A stretch of DNA of 64,000 bases, taken from Variovorax sp. (GTDB taxonomy: Bacteria; Pseudomonadota; Gammaproteobacteria; Burkholderiales; Burkholderiaceae_C). The position numbers were made by a program, and so were the translations under genes. The stretch lies in NCBI GenBank assembly GCA_017744935.1, contig JAGIAI010000037.1, forward strand, positions 46,020 through 110,019, written 5' to 3'. Below the pieces are notes generated by a model that saw only the letters and a program-made list of their open reading frames with translations, ran no database searches and was not told where the DNA came from. Below, one piece after another: positions 33,315-41,752 of the stretch (position 1 is its first letter; each line of letters starts with the position of its first letter).

Positions 33315-34718
33315 TCAGGCCGACGGGTAGCAGAACGAATCGGTCGAGCAGTCGCCGCCCTGCAGGCGAACCTGGTGCGAGCCGTAGTCGGCGCCGAAGT
33401 CGACGACGAACTTGCTGTCCAGCTCGATGCCGCCATTCGCTCCGACGTTGCACATCACCATCCGCCCCGGAATGCCGTCGGGATAGAACTGCGCATCCCA
33501 GCGGCTGTAGAGCGAGTTGGTGAAGTACACCCGCTTGCCGTCACGGCTGATCTCGGTCATTTGCGGGCCGCCACCGAAACTCGATCCGTTGGGGTGCGGC
33601 GTGTGCTTCGCGATGCCGCCAATGCGCACGCTGCCGGCGAGCTTGAGGTTGTGCGGGTCCGTCACGTCGTATTGACGCAGCTCGCCCGTGCCCCAGCAGG
33701 CCACGTAGAGGAAGCGATCGTCCATCGAAAGATCGATGTCGCTGATCAGCGGTGGCACCGCGCCAAAGCCCTTCAGCAGCGCCGGAAGCACCGACGCGTC
33801 CGCTGGCTCGGGCGGGATCACCGCCGTCTTCTTCGCATGGAACTGGCCACCTTCTCGCCACCAGGTCCAGATCGAGCCTTCGAGGTTGGTCGTGTCCACC
33901 ACCACCCCGACGAAGCCGTATTCGCGCGTCGGATCGTGCGCGGGGCGCACTTCCAGTGCCATCTGGTGATTCGCGCCGAGGTCGATGGTCTGCACATGCC
34001 GGCGTCCGCGCAGGTCCCAGAAGTGCAACTGGTGTCCGTAGCGATTGCCCAGCAGGTCCTCGGCCACGATGCCGTTTTCGAACTGCGGCGGCAGGCCCCA
34101 TTCGCTCGACACCATGTAATCGCGCGGCAGGTTCCACCAAAAGTCGTAGTGCAGCTTCTGGGGACCGCGTTCGATCTCCCATTGGCCGAGGACTTCGAAG
34201 CTCTCGCAGTCCATGAGGAAAACCCCGGGCGGCCCCTGCGTGCCGTCTCCGGCGCCGCCGAGCGTACTGATATAGAGGCCCTCCGGTCCGCAGTGCACCG
34301 TGTGCGGGCGCGAATAGCCGGTCTTGCGGATCACCTCCTCGGGCTCGATCACGCGGCTGATGGTCGGCTTCTTCGGGTCCGGCTGCGTGTCGACCACGTA
34401 GATCCGCGACGAGCGAATGCCCGGAATGATGAGGTAGCGGCGCTTGAGGAACGCATGCCCCGACATCGGCGACAGCGCCGAGCTGCAGGCGTTCCAGCCG
34501 AAATGATGGAACTCGTCGCCCTTGTTCGGCATGTCCAGGCGGTACAGCACTGTGCCATAGCTGGAAGAAGCCGGATCGACATCCACCACCGCGATCGCAT
34601 CCGGCCGCGAGGCATCGGGCGAAAGCAACGCCGTGTAGGCGATGCGTTCAGGCTCGGCCTCCATCGCGAGCTTCGGCGAGGGGTGGAAGGTGGGATCGGT
34701 ACGCAGAGATTCGAGCAT
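33315..34718 (-). CDS. Methanethiol oxidase / selenium-binding protein (SBP56 family)
   Basis: A 467-residue beta-propeller protein of the SBP56 family. Family motifs include DEFHHFGWNACSS, TVHCGPEGLYIST, LHYDFWWNLPRDYMVSSEWG, HQLHFWDLRGRRHVQTIDLG and FYPDGIPGRMVMCNV. His residues in the DEFHHFGWN and LHYDFWW segments are candidate copper ligands. Bacterial members (MtoX) oxidise methanethiol to formaldehyde, hydrogen sulfide and hydrogen peroxide. The start at 34718 has an AGGAGT ribosome site. Typical mtoX partners (SCO1-like, MauG-like) are absent; only the adjacent membrane protein is linked. Confidence 0.9.
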   Translation of the reverse strand: MLESLRTDPTFHPSPKLAMEAEPERIAYTALLSPDASRPDAIAVVDVDPASSSYGTVLYRLDMPNKGDEFHHFGWNACSSALSPMSGHAFLKRRYLIIPGIRSSRIYVVDTQPDPKKPTISRVIEPEEVIRKTGYSRPHTVHCGPEGLYISTLGGAGDGTQGPPGVFLMDCESFEVLGQWEIERGPQKLHYDFWWNLPRDYMVSSEWGLPPQFENGIVAEDLLGNRYGHQLHFWDLRGRRHVQTIDLGANHQMALEVRPAHDPTREYGFVGVVVDTTNLEGSIWTWWREGGQFHAKKTAVIPPEPADASVLPALLKGFGAVPPLISDIDLSMDDRFLYVACWGTGELRQYDVTDPHNLKLAGSVRIGGIAKHTPHPNGSSFGGGPQMTEISRDGKRVYFTNSLYSRWDAQFYPDGIPGRMVMCNVGANGGIELDSKFVVDFGADYGSHQVRLQGGDCSTDSFCYPSA

Positions 34719-34869
34719 GGCGGACTCCTGCAGACACACGGCCGCACACCGCGTGGCCGCGGCGATGTCGAGCCAGTATGCGCCTGACCTGCCTGGTCAG
34801 GATCGGCCACCTGTATCGATGAGAAACAGCAATGGCACCCGGGTTTTCCGCCATACAGTCGGCCGGCTC

Positions 34870-34883
34870 AACTGTATACAGTT
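34870..34883. promoter_or_regulatory. Perfect GntR-type palindrome upstream of the nucleobase permease
   Basis: AACTGTATACAGTT is a perfect 14-base palindrome, 84 bases upstream of the permease start. The two other GTATAC sites (20433 and 22290) differ from it at one position. It therefore defines the consensus for the purine regulon. Confidence 0.8.
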
Positions 34884-34966
34884 TGGAGTACAGACTCGTG
34901 AACGCTTCTTTGCGCACGCGTCCTGCAAGCCCCTGTCACTCTCATGCCGCTCCAGGAGAACTCGAA

Positions 34967-36448
34967 ATGACGGCTGCCGCCTCCGTTCACCCCGTCGACC
35001 AGCGATTGCCGCTGGGCAAAGTCACCGCCCTCGGGCTGCAACACGTGCTGGTGATGTACGCCGGCGCCGTGGCCGTGCCGCTCATCGTCGGTCGTGCACT
35101 CAAGCTCAGCCCGCAGGAAGTCGCACTGCTGATTTCCGCCGACCTCTTCTGCTGCGGCATCGCGACGCTGATCCAGTCGCTCGGCGCGACGCAGTGGTTC
35201 GGCATCAAGCTGCCGGTGATGATGGGCGTGACGTTCGCCTCCGTCGCACCGATGGTCGCCATCGCCAACGCCAACCCGGGCCAGTCCGGCGCGCAACTGC
35301 TCTTCGGCTCGATCATCGGCGCAGGGGTGATCTCGATCGTCATCGCGCCAATGGTCTCGCGCATGCTGCGCTTCTTCCCGCCGGTGGTCACCGGCACCAT
35401 CATCGCGGTCATCGGCATCAGCCTGATGCGCGTCGGCATCAACTGGATCTTCGGCAACCCGGTCGGCCCGACGGCGCCGGCCATCGTCGATCCGGTCTAC
35501 GCCAAGTGGCTCGCGGACGTGACCTCGCCCGGCTCCGCAGTCCCACCGATGCCCAAGGGCCTGTCGATCGTGCCTTCGGTGCCCAACCCCAAGTACGCCG
35601 ACTTGGGCGGCCTCGCCATCGCGGCACTGGTGCTGGTGTCGATCCTGCTGATCGTGAAGTACGCCAAGGGCTTCGTCGCCAACATCTCGGTGCTGCTCGG
35701 CATCGTGATCGGCGCCGTGGTCGCCACGCTCTTCGGCTTCATGACCTTCGAAAAGGTCGTCAATGCGCCCTGGGTCGACATCGTGCTGCCCTTCCACTTC
35801 GGCATGCCGAAGTTCGACCCGATCCTCATCCTCACGATGTCGCTGATCATGATCGTGGTGATGATCGAATCCACCGGCATGTTCCTCGCGCTCGGCGAGA
35901 TGACCGACCGCAAGATCTCGCAGGAAGACCTCGCACGCGGCCTGCGCACCGACGGTCTCGGCACGCTGATCGGCGGCGTGTTCAACACCTTCCCCTACAC
36001 CAGCTTCTCGCAGAACGTGGGCCTCGTCGCAGTCACCGGCATCAAGAGCCGCTTCGTCTGCGTAGCCGGCGGCGTGATCCTGATCGTGCTCGGCCTGCTG
36101 CCAAAGATGGCGGCGCTGGTCGAATCACTGCCGACCGTGGTGCTCGGCGGCGCGGGCCTCGTGATGTTCGGCATGGTCGCCGCGACCGGCATCCGCATCC
36201 TCTCGGGCGTGGACTTCAAGACCAACCGGCACAACGCGATGATCGTCGCGGTGTCGATCGGCATCGGCATGATTCCGCTCATCGCGCCCAACTTCAAGCA
36301 GTGGATGCCGCATGCGATCCACTCGCTGGTGGAGTCGGGCATCCTGCTGGCATCCGTGGCCGCAGTCGCACTCAATCTCTTCCTCAACGGCGCGAAGCAC
36401 GACGAGGCCGCAATGATTGCCGCGGCCAAGCAGGCAGAAGCCCACTGA
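34967..36448 (+). CDS. NCS2-family purine (probably urate/xanthine) permease
   Basis: A 493-residue inner-membrane symporter of the nucleobase-ascorbate (NAT/NCS2) family with about 14 helices. The NAT signature QNVGLVAVTG lies after the TM8 segment VVMIESTGMF, whose Glu is a substrate residue. The N-terminal GLQHVLVMYAGAVAVPLIVG is typical of the UacT/XanQ group rather than UraA. An AGGAG site precedes ATG 34967. The GntR-type palindrome upstream ties it to urate catabolism. Its stop directly abuts the stop of the converging gene. Confidence 0.92.
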   Translation: MTAAASVHPVDQRLPLGKVTALGLQHVLVMYAGAVAVPLIVGRALKLSPQEVALLISADLFCCGIATLIQSLGATQWFGIKLPVMMGVTFASVAPMVAIANANPGQSGAQLLFGSIIGAGVISIVIAPMVSRMLRFFPPVVTGTIIAVIGISLMRVGINWIFGNPVGPTAPAIVDPVYAKWLADVTSPGSAVPPMPKGLSIVPSVPNPKYADLGGLAIAALVLVSILLIVKYAKGFVANISVLLGIVIGAVVATLFGFMTFEKVVNAPWVDIVLPFHFGMPKFDPILILTMSLIMIVVMIESTGMFLALGEMTDRKISQEDLARGLRTDGLGTLIGGVFNTFPYTSFSQNVGLVAVTGIKSRFVCVAGGVILIVLGLLPKMAALVESLPTVVLGGAGLVMFGMVAATGIRILSGVDFKTNRHNAMIVAVSIGIGMIPLIAPNFKQWMPHAIHSLVESGILLASVAAVALNLFLNGAKHDEAAMIAAAKQAEAH

Positions 36449-37298
36449 TCAGATCATCGCCAGCGGCCTCTTGCGCCGCGGCGGTGGATGCAGGCGGTCG
36501 ATCTCGGCGAGCGTTTCAGCGCTCAACACGAGGTCCGCCGCCGCGATGTTTTCGCGCAGATGGTTCTCGCGCACAGCCTTCGGAATCGCAACGACACCCG
36601 ACCGGGAGATGGCCCAGGCCAGCGCCAGTTGCGCCGTGGTGACGCCAAACTGCTGCGCCAGGTTGCCCAGCGCCTCGTCCGCCGCCAGAGCACCCTGGTC
36701 GATAGGGCTGTAGGCCATCAATGGCATGCCACGTTCACGCTGCCACGGAAGCAGACTGAACTCCGCGCCACGCTCGCCCAACGAGAAGTAGACCTGGTTG
36801 GCCGCGCAGCCACCATCGGTTGCTTCCAGCTCTTCCATGTCGTCGACATCGAAATTGCTGACGCCCCAATGGCGGATGTGCCCCGCGGCGACAAGCGCGC
36901 GCATCGCGTCGCATGTCTCGGCCAGTGGATGTTCGCCGCGCCAATGCAGCAGATAGAGGTCGATGCAATCGAGCCCCAGCCGCGAAAGACTGCGTGCGCA
37001 AGCGGCCGGCGTACCTCGCCGGCTCGCATTGTGCGGATAGACCTTGCTGACGACGAACAGCTCCTCGCGCTTCACGTCGCCGGCGCGCAGTGCTTCGGCC
37101 ACGGCCTGCCCGACGACTTCTTCCGCACCGCCCTCGCCGTACATCTCGGCGGTGTCAAAGAGTCTGTAGGCCCATTTCGATGGCGGCACGCACTGCCGTC
37201 ACTTCGCTGGCGCGACGCCCGGCTGATTCGCCCATGTGCCAGGTGCCAAGGCCGAGCGCGGGCATCGCGCCGCCACCCGGGATTTCGAGAGTTTGCAA
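36449..37298 (-). pseudogene. Aldo/keto reductase with a one-base frameshift
   Basis: Read in two frames it would be a normal 282-residue AKR. The N-terminal part starts at TTG 37298 (AGGAG seven bases upstream) and reads QTLEIPGGGAMPALGLGTWH to EMGLQTL, then stop. One extra base at 37169-37173 (GGGCC where GGGC is expected) breaks ATG-GGC-TAC-AGA-CTC-TTT-GAC. The downstream part, FDTAEMYGEGGAEEVVGQAV onward, keeps catalytic Asp, Tyr, Lys (VVSKVY) and His (LLHWRGE). A sequencing error in a G run or a recent mutation are both possible. Confidence 0.8.
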
Positions 37299-37307
37299 TT
37301 CAAGCTC

Positions 37308-38930
37308 CTATTCGCGTTTCGCGGGCGCCTCGAACCAGCGCGACTGAGGTACGACCTTTGCCTCCGGAGGATCGCCGAGGTAGTGCGGCGACATGATCTG
37401 GACATCGTTCTCGTTGAACACATCCTGGACGTTCTGGTGCAGCCGGCCACGCAGTTCGATTCGGGGGCGATCCTCTTCCAGCATGCCGTGCATCACCAGG
37501 CGGTACTCGACATAGAAGTCCGAGAGCGCGGTCTGGTAGACCTGCGGCACGGGCTCGGCGAGAACACCCTTCGTGCGGCGCGCGGCCTCCCTGAGCATTT
37601 CATGGACCTGCCGCCATGGCGTGTCATAGCCGATGGTCACGCTGGTGTCGAGCACCACGATGCGCGGACCCGCAGTGTTGCGCGAGAAGTTCTTGGTGGG
37701 CGTCTCCAGCACCATGGCGTTGGGCAGCGTGAGCTCTTCGCCGTTGCCGGTGCGAAGACGCGTGCGATACATCCCGAGTTCGACGACCGTGCCTTCGTGA
37801 TCGCCGATGCGCACGTATTCGCCGACGCGGAAGGTGCGTGTGTAGGTGAGGATTGTGCCGCTCAGCATCTGCCCGACTACGCTCGCGCCGCCGATGGACA
37901 CCATCAGACCGACCAGCACCGACAGCCCCTTGAACGCATCGGTGTTGGCGCCCGGCAGGTACGGATAAGCCATCACGAGCGCAAGCAGCCAGACCAGGAG
38001 CGTCAGCAGCCTGCGCGTCGGCCGCGCGGTCTCGGCGTCGACCCACCCGAAGTCGATACGCCCGCTCGCCACGCGGTCGAAGAAGCGGTTCAGCACCCCG
38101 ACGACGAAACGCGCGAGCACGAAGATGACCACGGCAATCAGCAGTTCAGGTATCGCGCCGGCGATCCCGCCGAAGATCTTCGCGGCGGTCTCGACGAGGA
38201 AGCCGTTGATCCGCTCGCCCCATGGCCGTGTGTACGGAAAGAGCTCCAGCACCCGACCGGTCCACTCGTAGGTGAGCAGCAGTGCGAGCACCCAGAACAG
38301 GAACGCCGTCAGGCGGCGGACGAGGTCGAGCGCCCAGTCTCCTTCGATCAGCTGAACGCCGTGCAGATGCAGTTGCTCGGTCTTCGCCTTCGCGATGTTG
38401 GCCAGGCGGTAGCCGATGCGCCGCCGTGCCAGGGCGAGCACCGAAAGCAGCGCGAGGTAGCCGAGCGTGAGCGCGACCGCCATGCCGACGGACTTCAGCA
38501 GGCTTCGGGTGTCGCGTGACTCCCGCGTCTCGTTGATGGCGCCGCGCAGCGCATCGGCCGCACGCGTCGCCGTGCTCTCCAGCGTGTCGTTGTGCAGTGT
38601 GTTGACGTCGCCCGCGGTCACGCCGAACGCGAGCGCATCGTCGATCTTCACCAGGATGCCCTGCGGGATCTCTTGCGTGGTGACAGTTGCAGGTCCCTGT
38701 CGGGCGAGCAGGTCATCGATGCGTTCATGGGCTTCCCGCGCCCGGTCCACGGGTTCGAACCCCATGAAGGGCACGCGGAAGGTCATGATGGTCCGGTTCA
38801 TCACCACCAGCGGGGCGGGGCTCGAATGCAGCGCCTCGGGCTGCACCGGAGCCTGCGCGTAAAGCGGCAGCGCCCACAGCAAAAGCAGCGCGGCGCACGC
38901 ACGTCCCCAAAGCCTCGACAACAAGAACAT
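37308..38930 (-). CDS. MscS-family mechanosensitive channel with large N-terminal region
   Basis: A 540-residue membrane protein. The signal peptide (LLSRLWGRACAALLLLWALP to YAQA) and periplasmic domain (to about 155) are followed by five or so helices. The MscS pore and beta domain (about 330-450) contain SVLVGLMVSIGGASVVGQMLSG and FRVGEYVRIGDHEGTVVELGMYRTRLRT. It releases osmolytes upon hypo-osmotic shock. It is longer than E. coli MscS (286 residues), like the YnaI/YbdG types. The start at 38930 was chosen for its GGAGG site; upstream in-frame ATGs at 38948 and 39056 lack one. Confidence 0.9.
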   Translation of the reverse strand: MFLLSRLWGRACAALLLLWALPLYAQAPVQPEALHSSPAPLVVMNRTIMTFRVPFMGFEPVDRAREAHERIDDLLARQGPATVTTQEIPQGILVKIDDALAFGVTAGDVNTLHNDTLESTATRAADALRGAINETRESRDTRSLLKSVGMAVALTLGYLALLSVLALARRRIGYRLANIAKAKTEQLHLHGVQLIEGDWALDLVRRLTAFLFWVLALLLTYEWTGRVLELFPYTRPWGERINGFLVETAAKIFGGIAGAIPELLIAVVIFVLARFVVGVLNRFFDRVASGRIDFGWVDAETARPTRRLLTLLVWLLALVMAYPYLPGANTDAFKGLSVLVGLMVSIGGASVVGQMLSGTILTYTRTFRVGEYVRIGDHEGTVVELGMYRTRLRTGNGEELTLPNAMVLETPTKNFSRNTAGPRIVVLDTSVTIGYDTPWRQVHEMLREAARRTKGVLAEPVPQVYQTALSDFYVEYRLVMHGMLEEDRPRIELRGRLHQNVQDVFNENDVQIMSPHYLGDPPEAKVVPQSRWFEAPAKRE

Positions 38931-39039
38931 GGCGGAACGCTCCTCCATCGAATTCTTCGAGTCGGCATCATGAAGGCAATCGCACGCGAAAGCCAAGCTC
39001 TGTTGCACGCGGCCGATCGGATGTAGAGTGCCCGGCGAC

Positions 39040-39717
39040 ATGAAGAAGCTCTCCATTCAAGTCAGCGACGACACCACCGTCTCGGCCATCCTCCAGGCGC
39101 CCGCCGATCCTCTGGCCTGCTATGTGTTCGCGCACGGCGCAGGCGCGGGCATGGAACACGCCTTCATGGCGGCCGTGGCTGACGGGCTCGTGGAACGCCG
39201 CATCGCAACGCTGCGCTACCAGTTCCCCTACATGGAGCGCGGCAGCAAACGGCCGGACACGCCGCCGGTGGCACACGCTGCGGTCCGCGCGGCGGTTGCC
39301 TGCGCCGCGCACGAATTCGGCTCGCTCATGCTGCTGGCCGGCGGGAAGTCTTTCGGTGCGCGCATGACCTCGCAGGCGCAGGCGATCGAGCCGCTGCCGC
39401 ACGTTGCAGGCCTCGTGTTCCTCGGCTTTCCGCTGCATCCGGCGGGAACACCATCGACATCGCGCGCGGAGCATCTGTCGAAAGTGCAGATTCCGATGCT
39501 CTTCATGCAGGGCACGCAGGACAAGCTCGCCGAACTCGACAAGCTGCGTCCCGTCGTCGCCAGTCTCGGTGCGCGCGCCACGCTGGTGACCATCGATCAC
39601 GCCGACCACTCCTTCCACGTTCCGAAGCGCTCGGGCCGCGACGACGAAGCGGTGCTGAAGCAAGTGCTCGACGACGTGGCGCGGTGGGCCGAAGCCCTCC
39701 GCGCCGGGTCACGCTAG
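39040..39717 (+). CDS. Alpha/beta hydrolase (dienelactone-hydrolase-like)
   Basis: A 225-residue predicted hydrolase. The nucleophile elbow is GGKSFGARM (Ser in KSFG), the acid lies in MQGTQDKL and the base in DHADHSFHV. YVFAHGAGAGMEHAFM is the oxyanion region. The family (YfbK/KANL3-like hydrolases with DUF-type GGKSMGG elbows) has no certain substrate. The start may also be GTG 39028. Its stop shares the bases CTAG with the stop of the converging transporter gene. Confidence 0.85.
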   Translation: MKKLSIQVSDDTTVSAILQAPADPLACYVFAHGAGAGMEHAFMAAVADGLVERRIATLRYQFPYMERGSKRPDTPPVAHAAVRAAVACAAHEFGSLMLLAGGKSFGARMTSQAQAIEPLPHVAGLVFLGFPLHPAGTPSTSRAEHLSKVQIPMLFMQGTQDKLAELDKLRPVVASLGARATLVTIDHADHSFHVPKRSGRDDEAVLKQVLDDVARWAEALRAGSR

Positions 39718-41351
39718 CCCACCTGCACCGCGCTCTGATCCAGCGCAAGGAAGTGATGCACTACCGGCCGCTCCGGCCCGATGTGGAAGCGCAGCGCTTC
39801 GGCCTGCAGGTCGGCATCCGCCTTGGAAACGCGCTGGTGCTGGCGCATGTGCTCGGCCCATGACTCCACCAGGAACCACTCGATGACACGCTCCGGCTCG
39901 CCGGTGTGCTCGGCGACGCCCCACGCGTAGGCGCCATCCCGACGACGCTCCAGCGAGAGACGCTGCATCGCCTCCAGAAAGGCCGGCAGATCGGCCTTGT
40001 GAACGCGGTATTCGATCTGCACCATCACCGGCCCGCGGTCCCCGCCGACCGGCTCGGCCAGCATCGGCTCCGGCCAGTGGTTGGAAGGCTGCAGATCGGC
40101 TTCGCCCGTGGGCAGCTTCACGCGGTGGAAGATCAACGCGACCACTGCAAGACCGCCCGCACCAATGAGCAGTGCGCCCGCGATACCGACGGGATGCGCC
40201 ACCAGGCCCCAGCCGAGGCTGCCCGCCGCCATCGCGCCGTTGAACACTGTCAGGTAAATCGCCAGCCCCCGCCCGCGCACCCAGTTGGGCAGCACCGCCT
40301 GCGCCACGCCGTTGAGGGTGGTGAGCGCGATGATCCAGCCCACGCCCAGCACCACCATCAGCACCACGGCCGCCCATTGCGGGGGCGCGATGGCCAGGGC
40401 CGCCATCACGCCCGCGGTCAGCAGCGACGCGGTGAGCACCAGTCCATCCGCGTCGAGCCATTGACGCATCTTCGGCAGCAGCACCGCGCCCAGGATCGCA
40501 CCGCCACCGACGGCGCCCAGCAGGACGCCGTAGAAGCCTGCGGTGCCGCCCAGCATGCCGCGCGCCACCAGCGGGAGCAGCGCCCATACCGAGCTTGCGA
40601 ACAGGAAGAACACCGCTGCACGCAACAGCACACGGTGCAGTTCGCGGCTTGAGCGCGCGTAACGAAGACCCGCACGGAATGCGCCGAAGAACTGCTCGTC
40701 GAGTCCCTTCGATTCGGCCGGCGGACGACGCCACCACACCAGCGCCGCAATGACGATCACGTAGCTCAGCACATCCACGCCATAGACCAGCGCAGCACCG
40801 AACGCCGCCAGCAGCAGGCCGCCGGTCGCAGGCCCGATGGCGCGCGCGATGTTGATGCCCAGCGAGTTCAGCGCCACCGCGTTCTTGAGATCGGCGCGCG
40901 GCACCAGCTCCGGCACGATGGACTGCCAGGTCGGCCCCATCAGCGCCGCACCGATACCCCCGACGAAGGTGAGCCCGATGAGCGCTTCCACCGTCAGCGT
41001 GTGCGTGCGTGCCATCACCAGCAGCGCGATGCTCACCGCCCCCAGCAGGATCTGCACGCCGATGAGAAAGCGCCGCCGGTCGAGGATGTCCGACAGCACG
41101 CCGGCCGGAATCGCGAGCAGGAAGATCGGCAAGGTCGCGGCCGTCTGCACCAGCGCAACCGCTGTGGCGCTCGTGGACAGCTCCGTCACCATCCACGCGC
41201 TCGCGACGTCGCGCATGAAGCTGCCGATGTTGCCGATAACAGTCGCGGCCCAGAGCACCGCGAACACCGGCAGCCGAAGCGGCGCGAAGCTGCCGGTGCC
41301 AGTCGAAGGCACTGCGGGCGCAGCCGCAGCGCGTGGCGATTCATCCGCCAT
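39714..41351 (-). CDS. MFS transporter with C-terminal ABM-like domain (MFS_3)
   Basis: A 545-residue protein. Residues about 20-420 form a 12-helix major-facilitator exporter of the EntS/MFS_3 kind (SFMRDVASAWMVTELSTSATAVALVQTA, DILDRRRFLIG). Residues about 445-540 form a soluble dimeric alpha-beta-barrel domain (MVQIEYRVHKADLPAFLEAM, WGVAEHTGEPERVIEWFLVESW) resembling antibiotic-biosynthesis monooxygenases. This architecture is known for MFS_3 proteins, so the fusion is not new. Cargo unknown. It is the last gene of the operon facing LysR and overlaps the DoxX gene by 11 bases. Confidence 0.9.
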   Translation of the reverse strand: MADESPRAAAAPAVPSTGTGSFAPLRLPVFAVLWAATVIGNIGSFMRDVASAWMVTELSTSATAVALVQTAATLPIFLLAIPAGVLSDILDRRRFLIGVQILLGAVSIALLVMARTHTLTVEALIGLTFVGGIGAALMGPTWQSIVPELVPRADLKNAVALNSLGINIARAIGPATGGLLLAAFGAALVYGVDVLSYVIVIAALVWWRRPPAESKGLDEQFFGAFRAGLRYARSSRELHRVLLRAAVFFLFASSVWALLPLVARGMLGGTAGFYGVLLGAVGGGAILGAVLLPKMRQWLDADGLVLTASLLTAGVMAALAIAPPQWAAVVLMVVLGVGWIIALTTLNGVAQAVLPNWVRGRGLAIYLTVFNGAMAAGSLGWGLVAHPVGIAGALLIGAGGLAVVALIFHRVKLPTGEADLQPSNHWPEPMLAEPVGGDRGPVMVQIEYRVHKADLPAFLEAMQRLSLERRRDGAYAWGVAEHTGEPERVIEWFLVESWAEHMRQHQRVSKADADLQAEALRFHIGPERPVVHHFLALDQSAVQVG

Positions 41352-41751
41352 GAGAGCCTCCCAGGTCGATCCAGGCGATCAGCAGCAGACCGCCGACCAG
41401 TCCCCAGTGTTCAAAGAACGCATTGGCCTTGTGCAGTCGCTGCGACTTCGGCCCCCGCCAGAAGCGGTCGGCCAGAAAGCCCGCGAGCACCGTAAAGCCG
41501 GCCAGCGCAAGCGCGCCGAGCCAGCGATACCAGCCCGTCAGCACCAGCGCTGAAGCACCGACCTGCAGCACGATGGTCGCGGCGGCGATCGGGGCGGCGG
41601 GCGCGAGGCCGAGCTCCTTCACTTCGGCCACCGCGCCTGCGAAGTCGCGTGCCTTGTCGAAGCCGCCTTGCAGGTACGCCGCGCAGAGGCACAGCATCGC
41701 CAGCCAATACAGCCACGGCGATGTGAGCGCGGCATGCAGCGTCGCTTGCAT
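41341..41751 (-). CDS. DoxX-family membrane protein
   Basis: A 136-residue protein with four helices: WLYWLAMLCLCAAYLQGGFDKARDF in the first, then AAATIVLQVGASALVLTGW and ALAGFTVLAGFLADRFW. The DoxX motif GGFDKA and the FFEHWGLVGGLLLIAW ending are typical. Family roles range from quinone-linked oxidoreduction to envelope thiol stress. It starts one base from the amidohydrolase stop, so it is tightly linked to this operon. Confidence 0.88.
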   Translation of the reverse strand: MQATLHAALTSPWLYWLAMLCLCAAYLQGGFDKARDFAGAVAEVKELGLAPAAPIAAATIVLQVGASALVLTGWYRWLGALALAGFTVLAGFLADRFWRGPKSQRLHKANAFFEHWGLVGGLLLIAWIDLGGSHGG

Positions 41752-41752
41752 G

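Noticed and set aside
39714..41351. MFS plus ABM domain as a new fusion
   Set aside because: This architecture is already known for MFS_3-type transporters.
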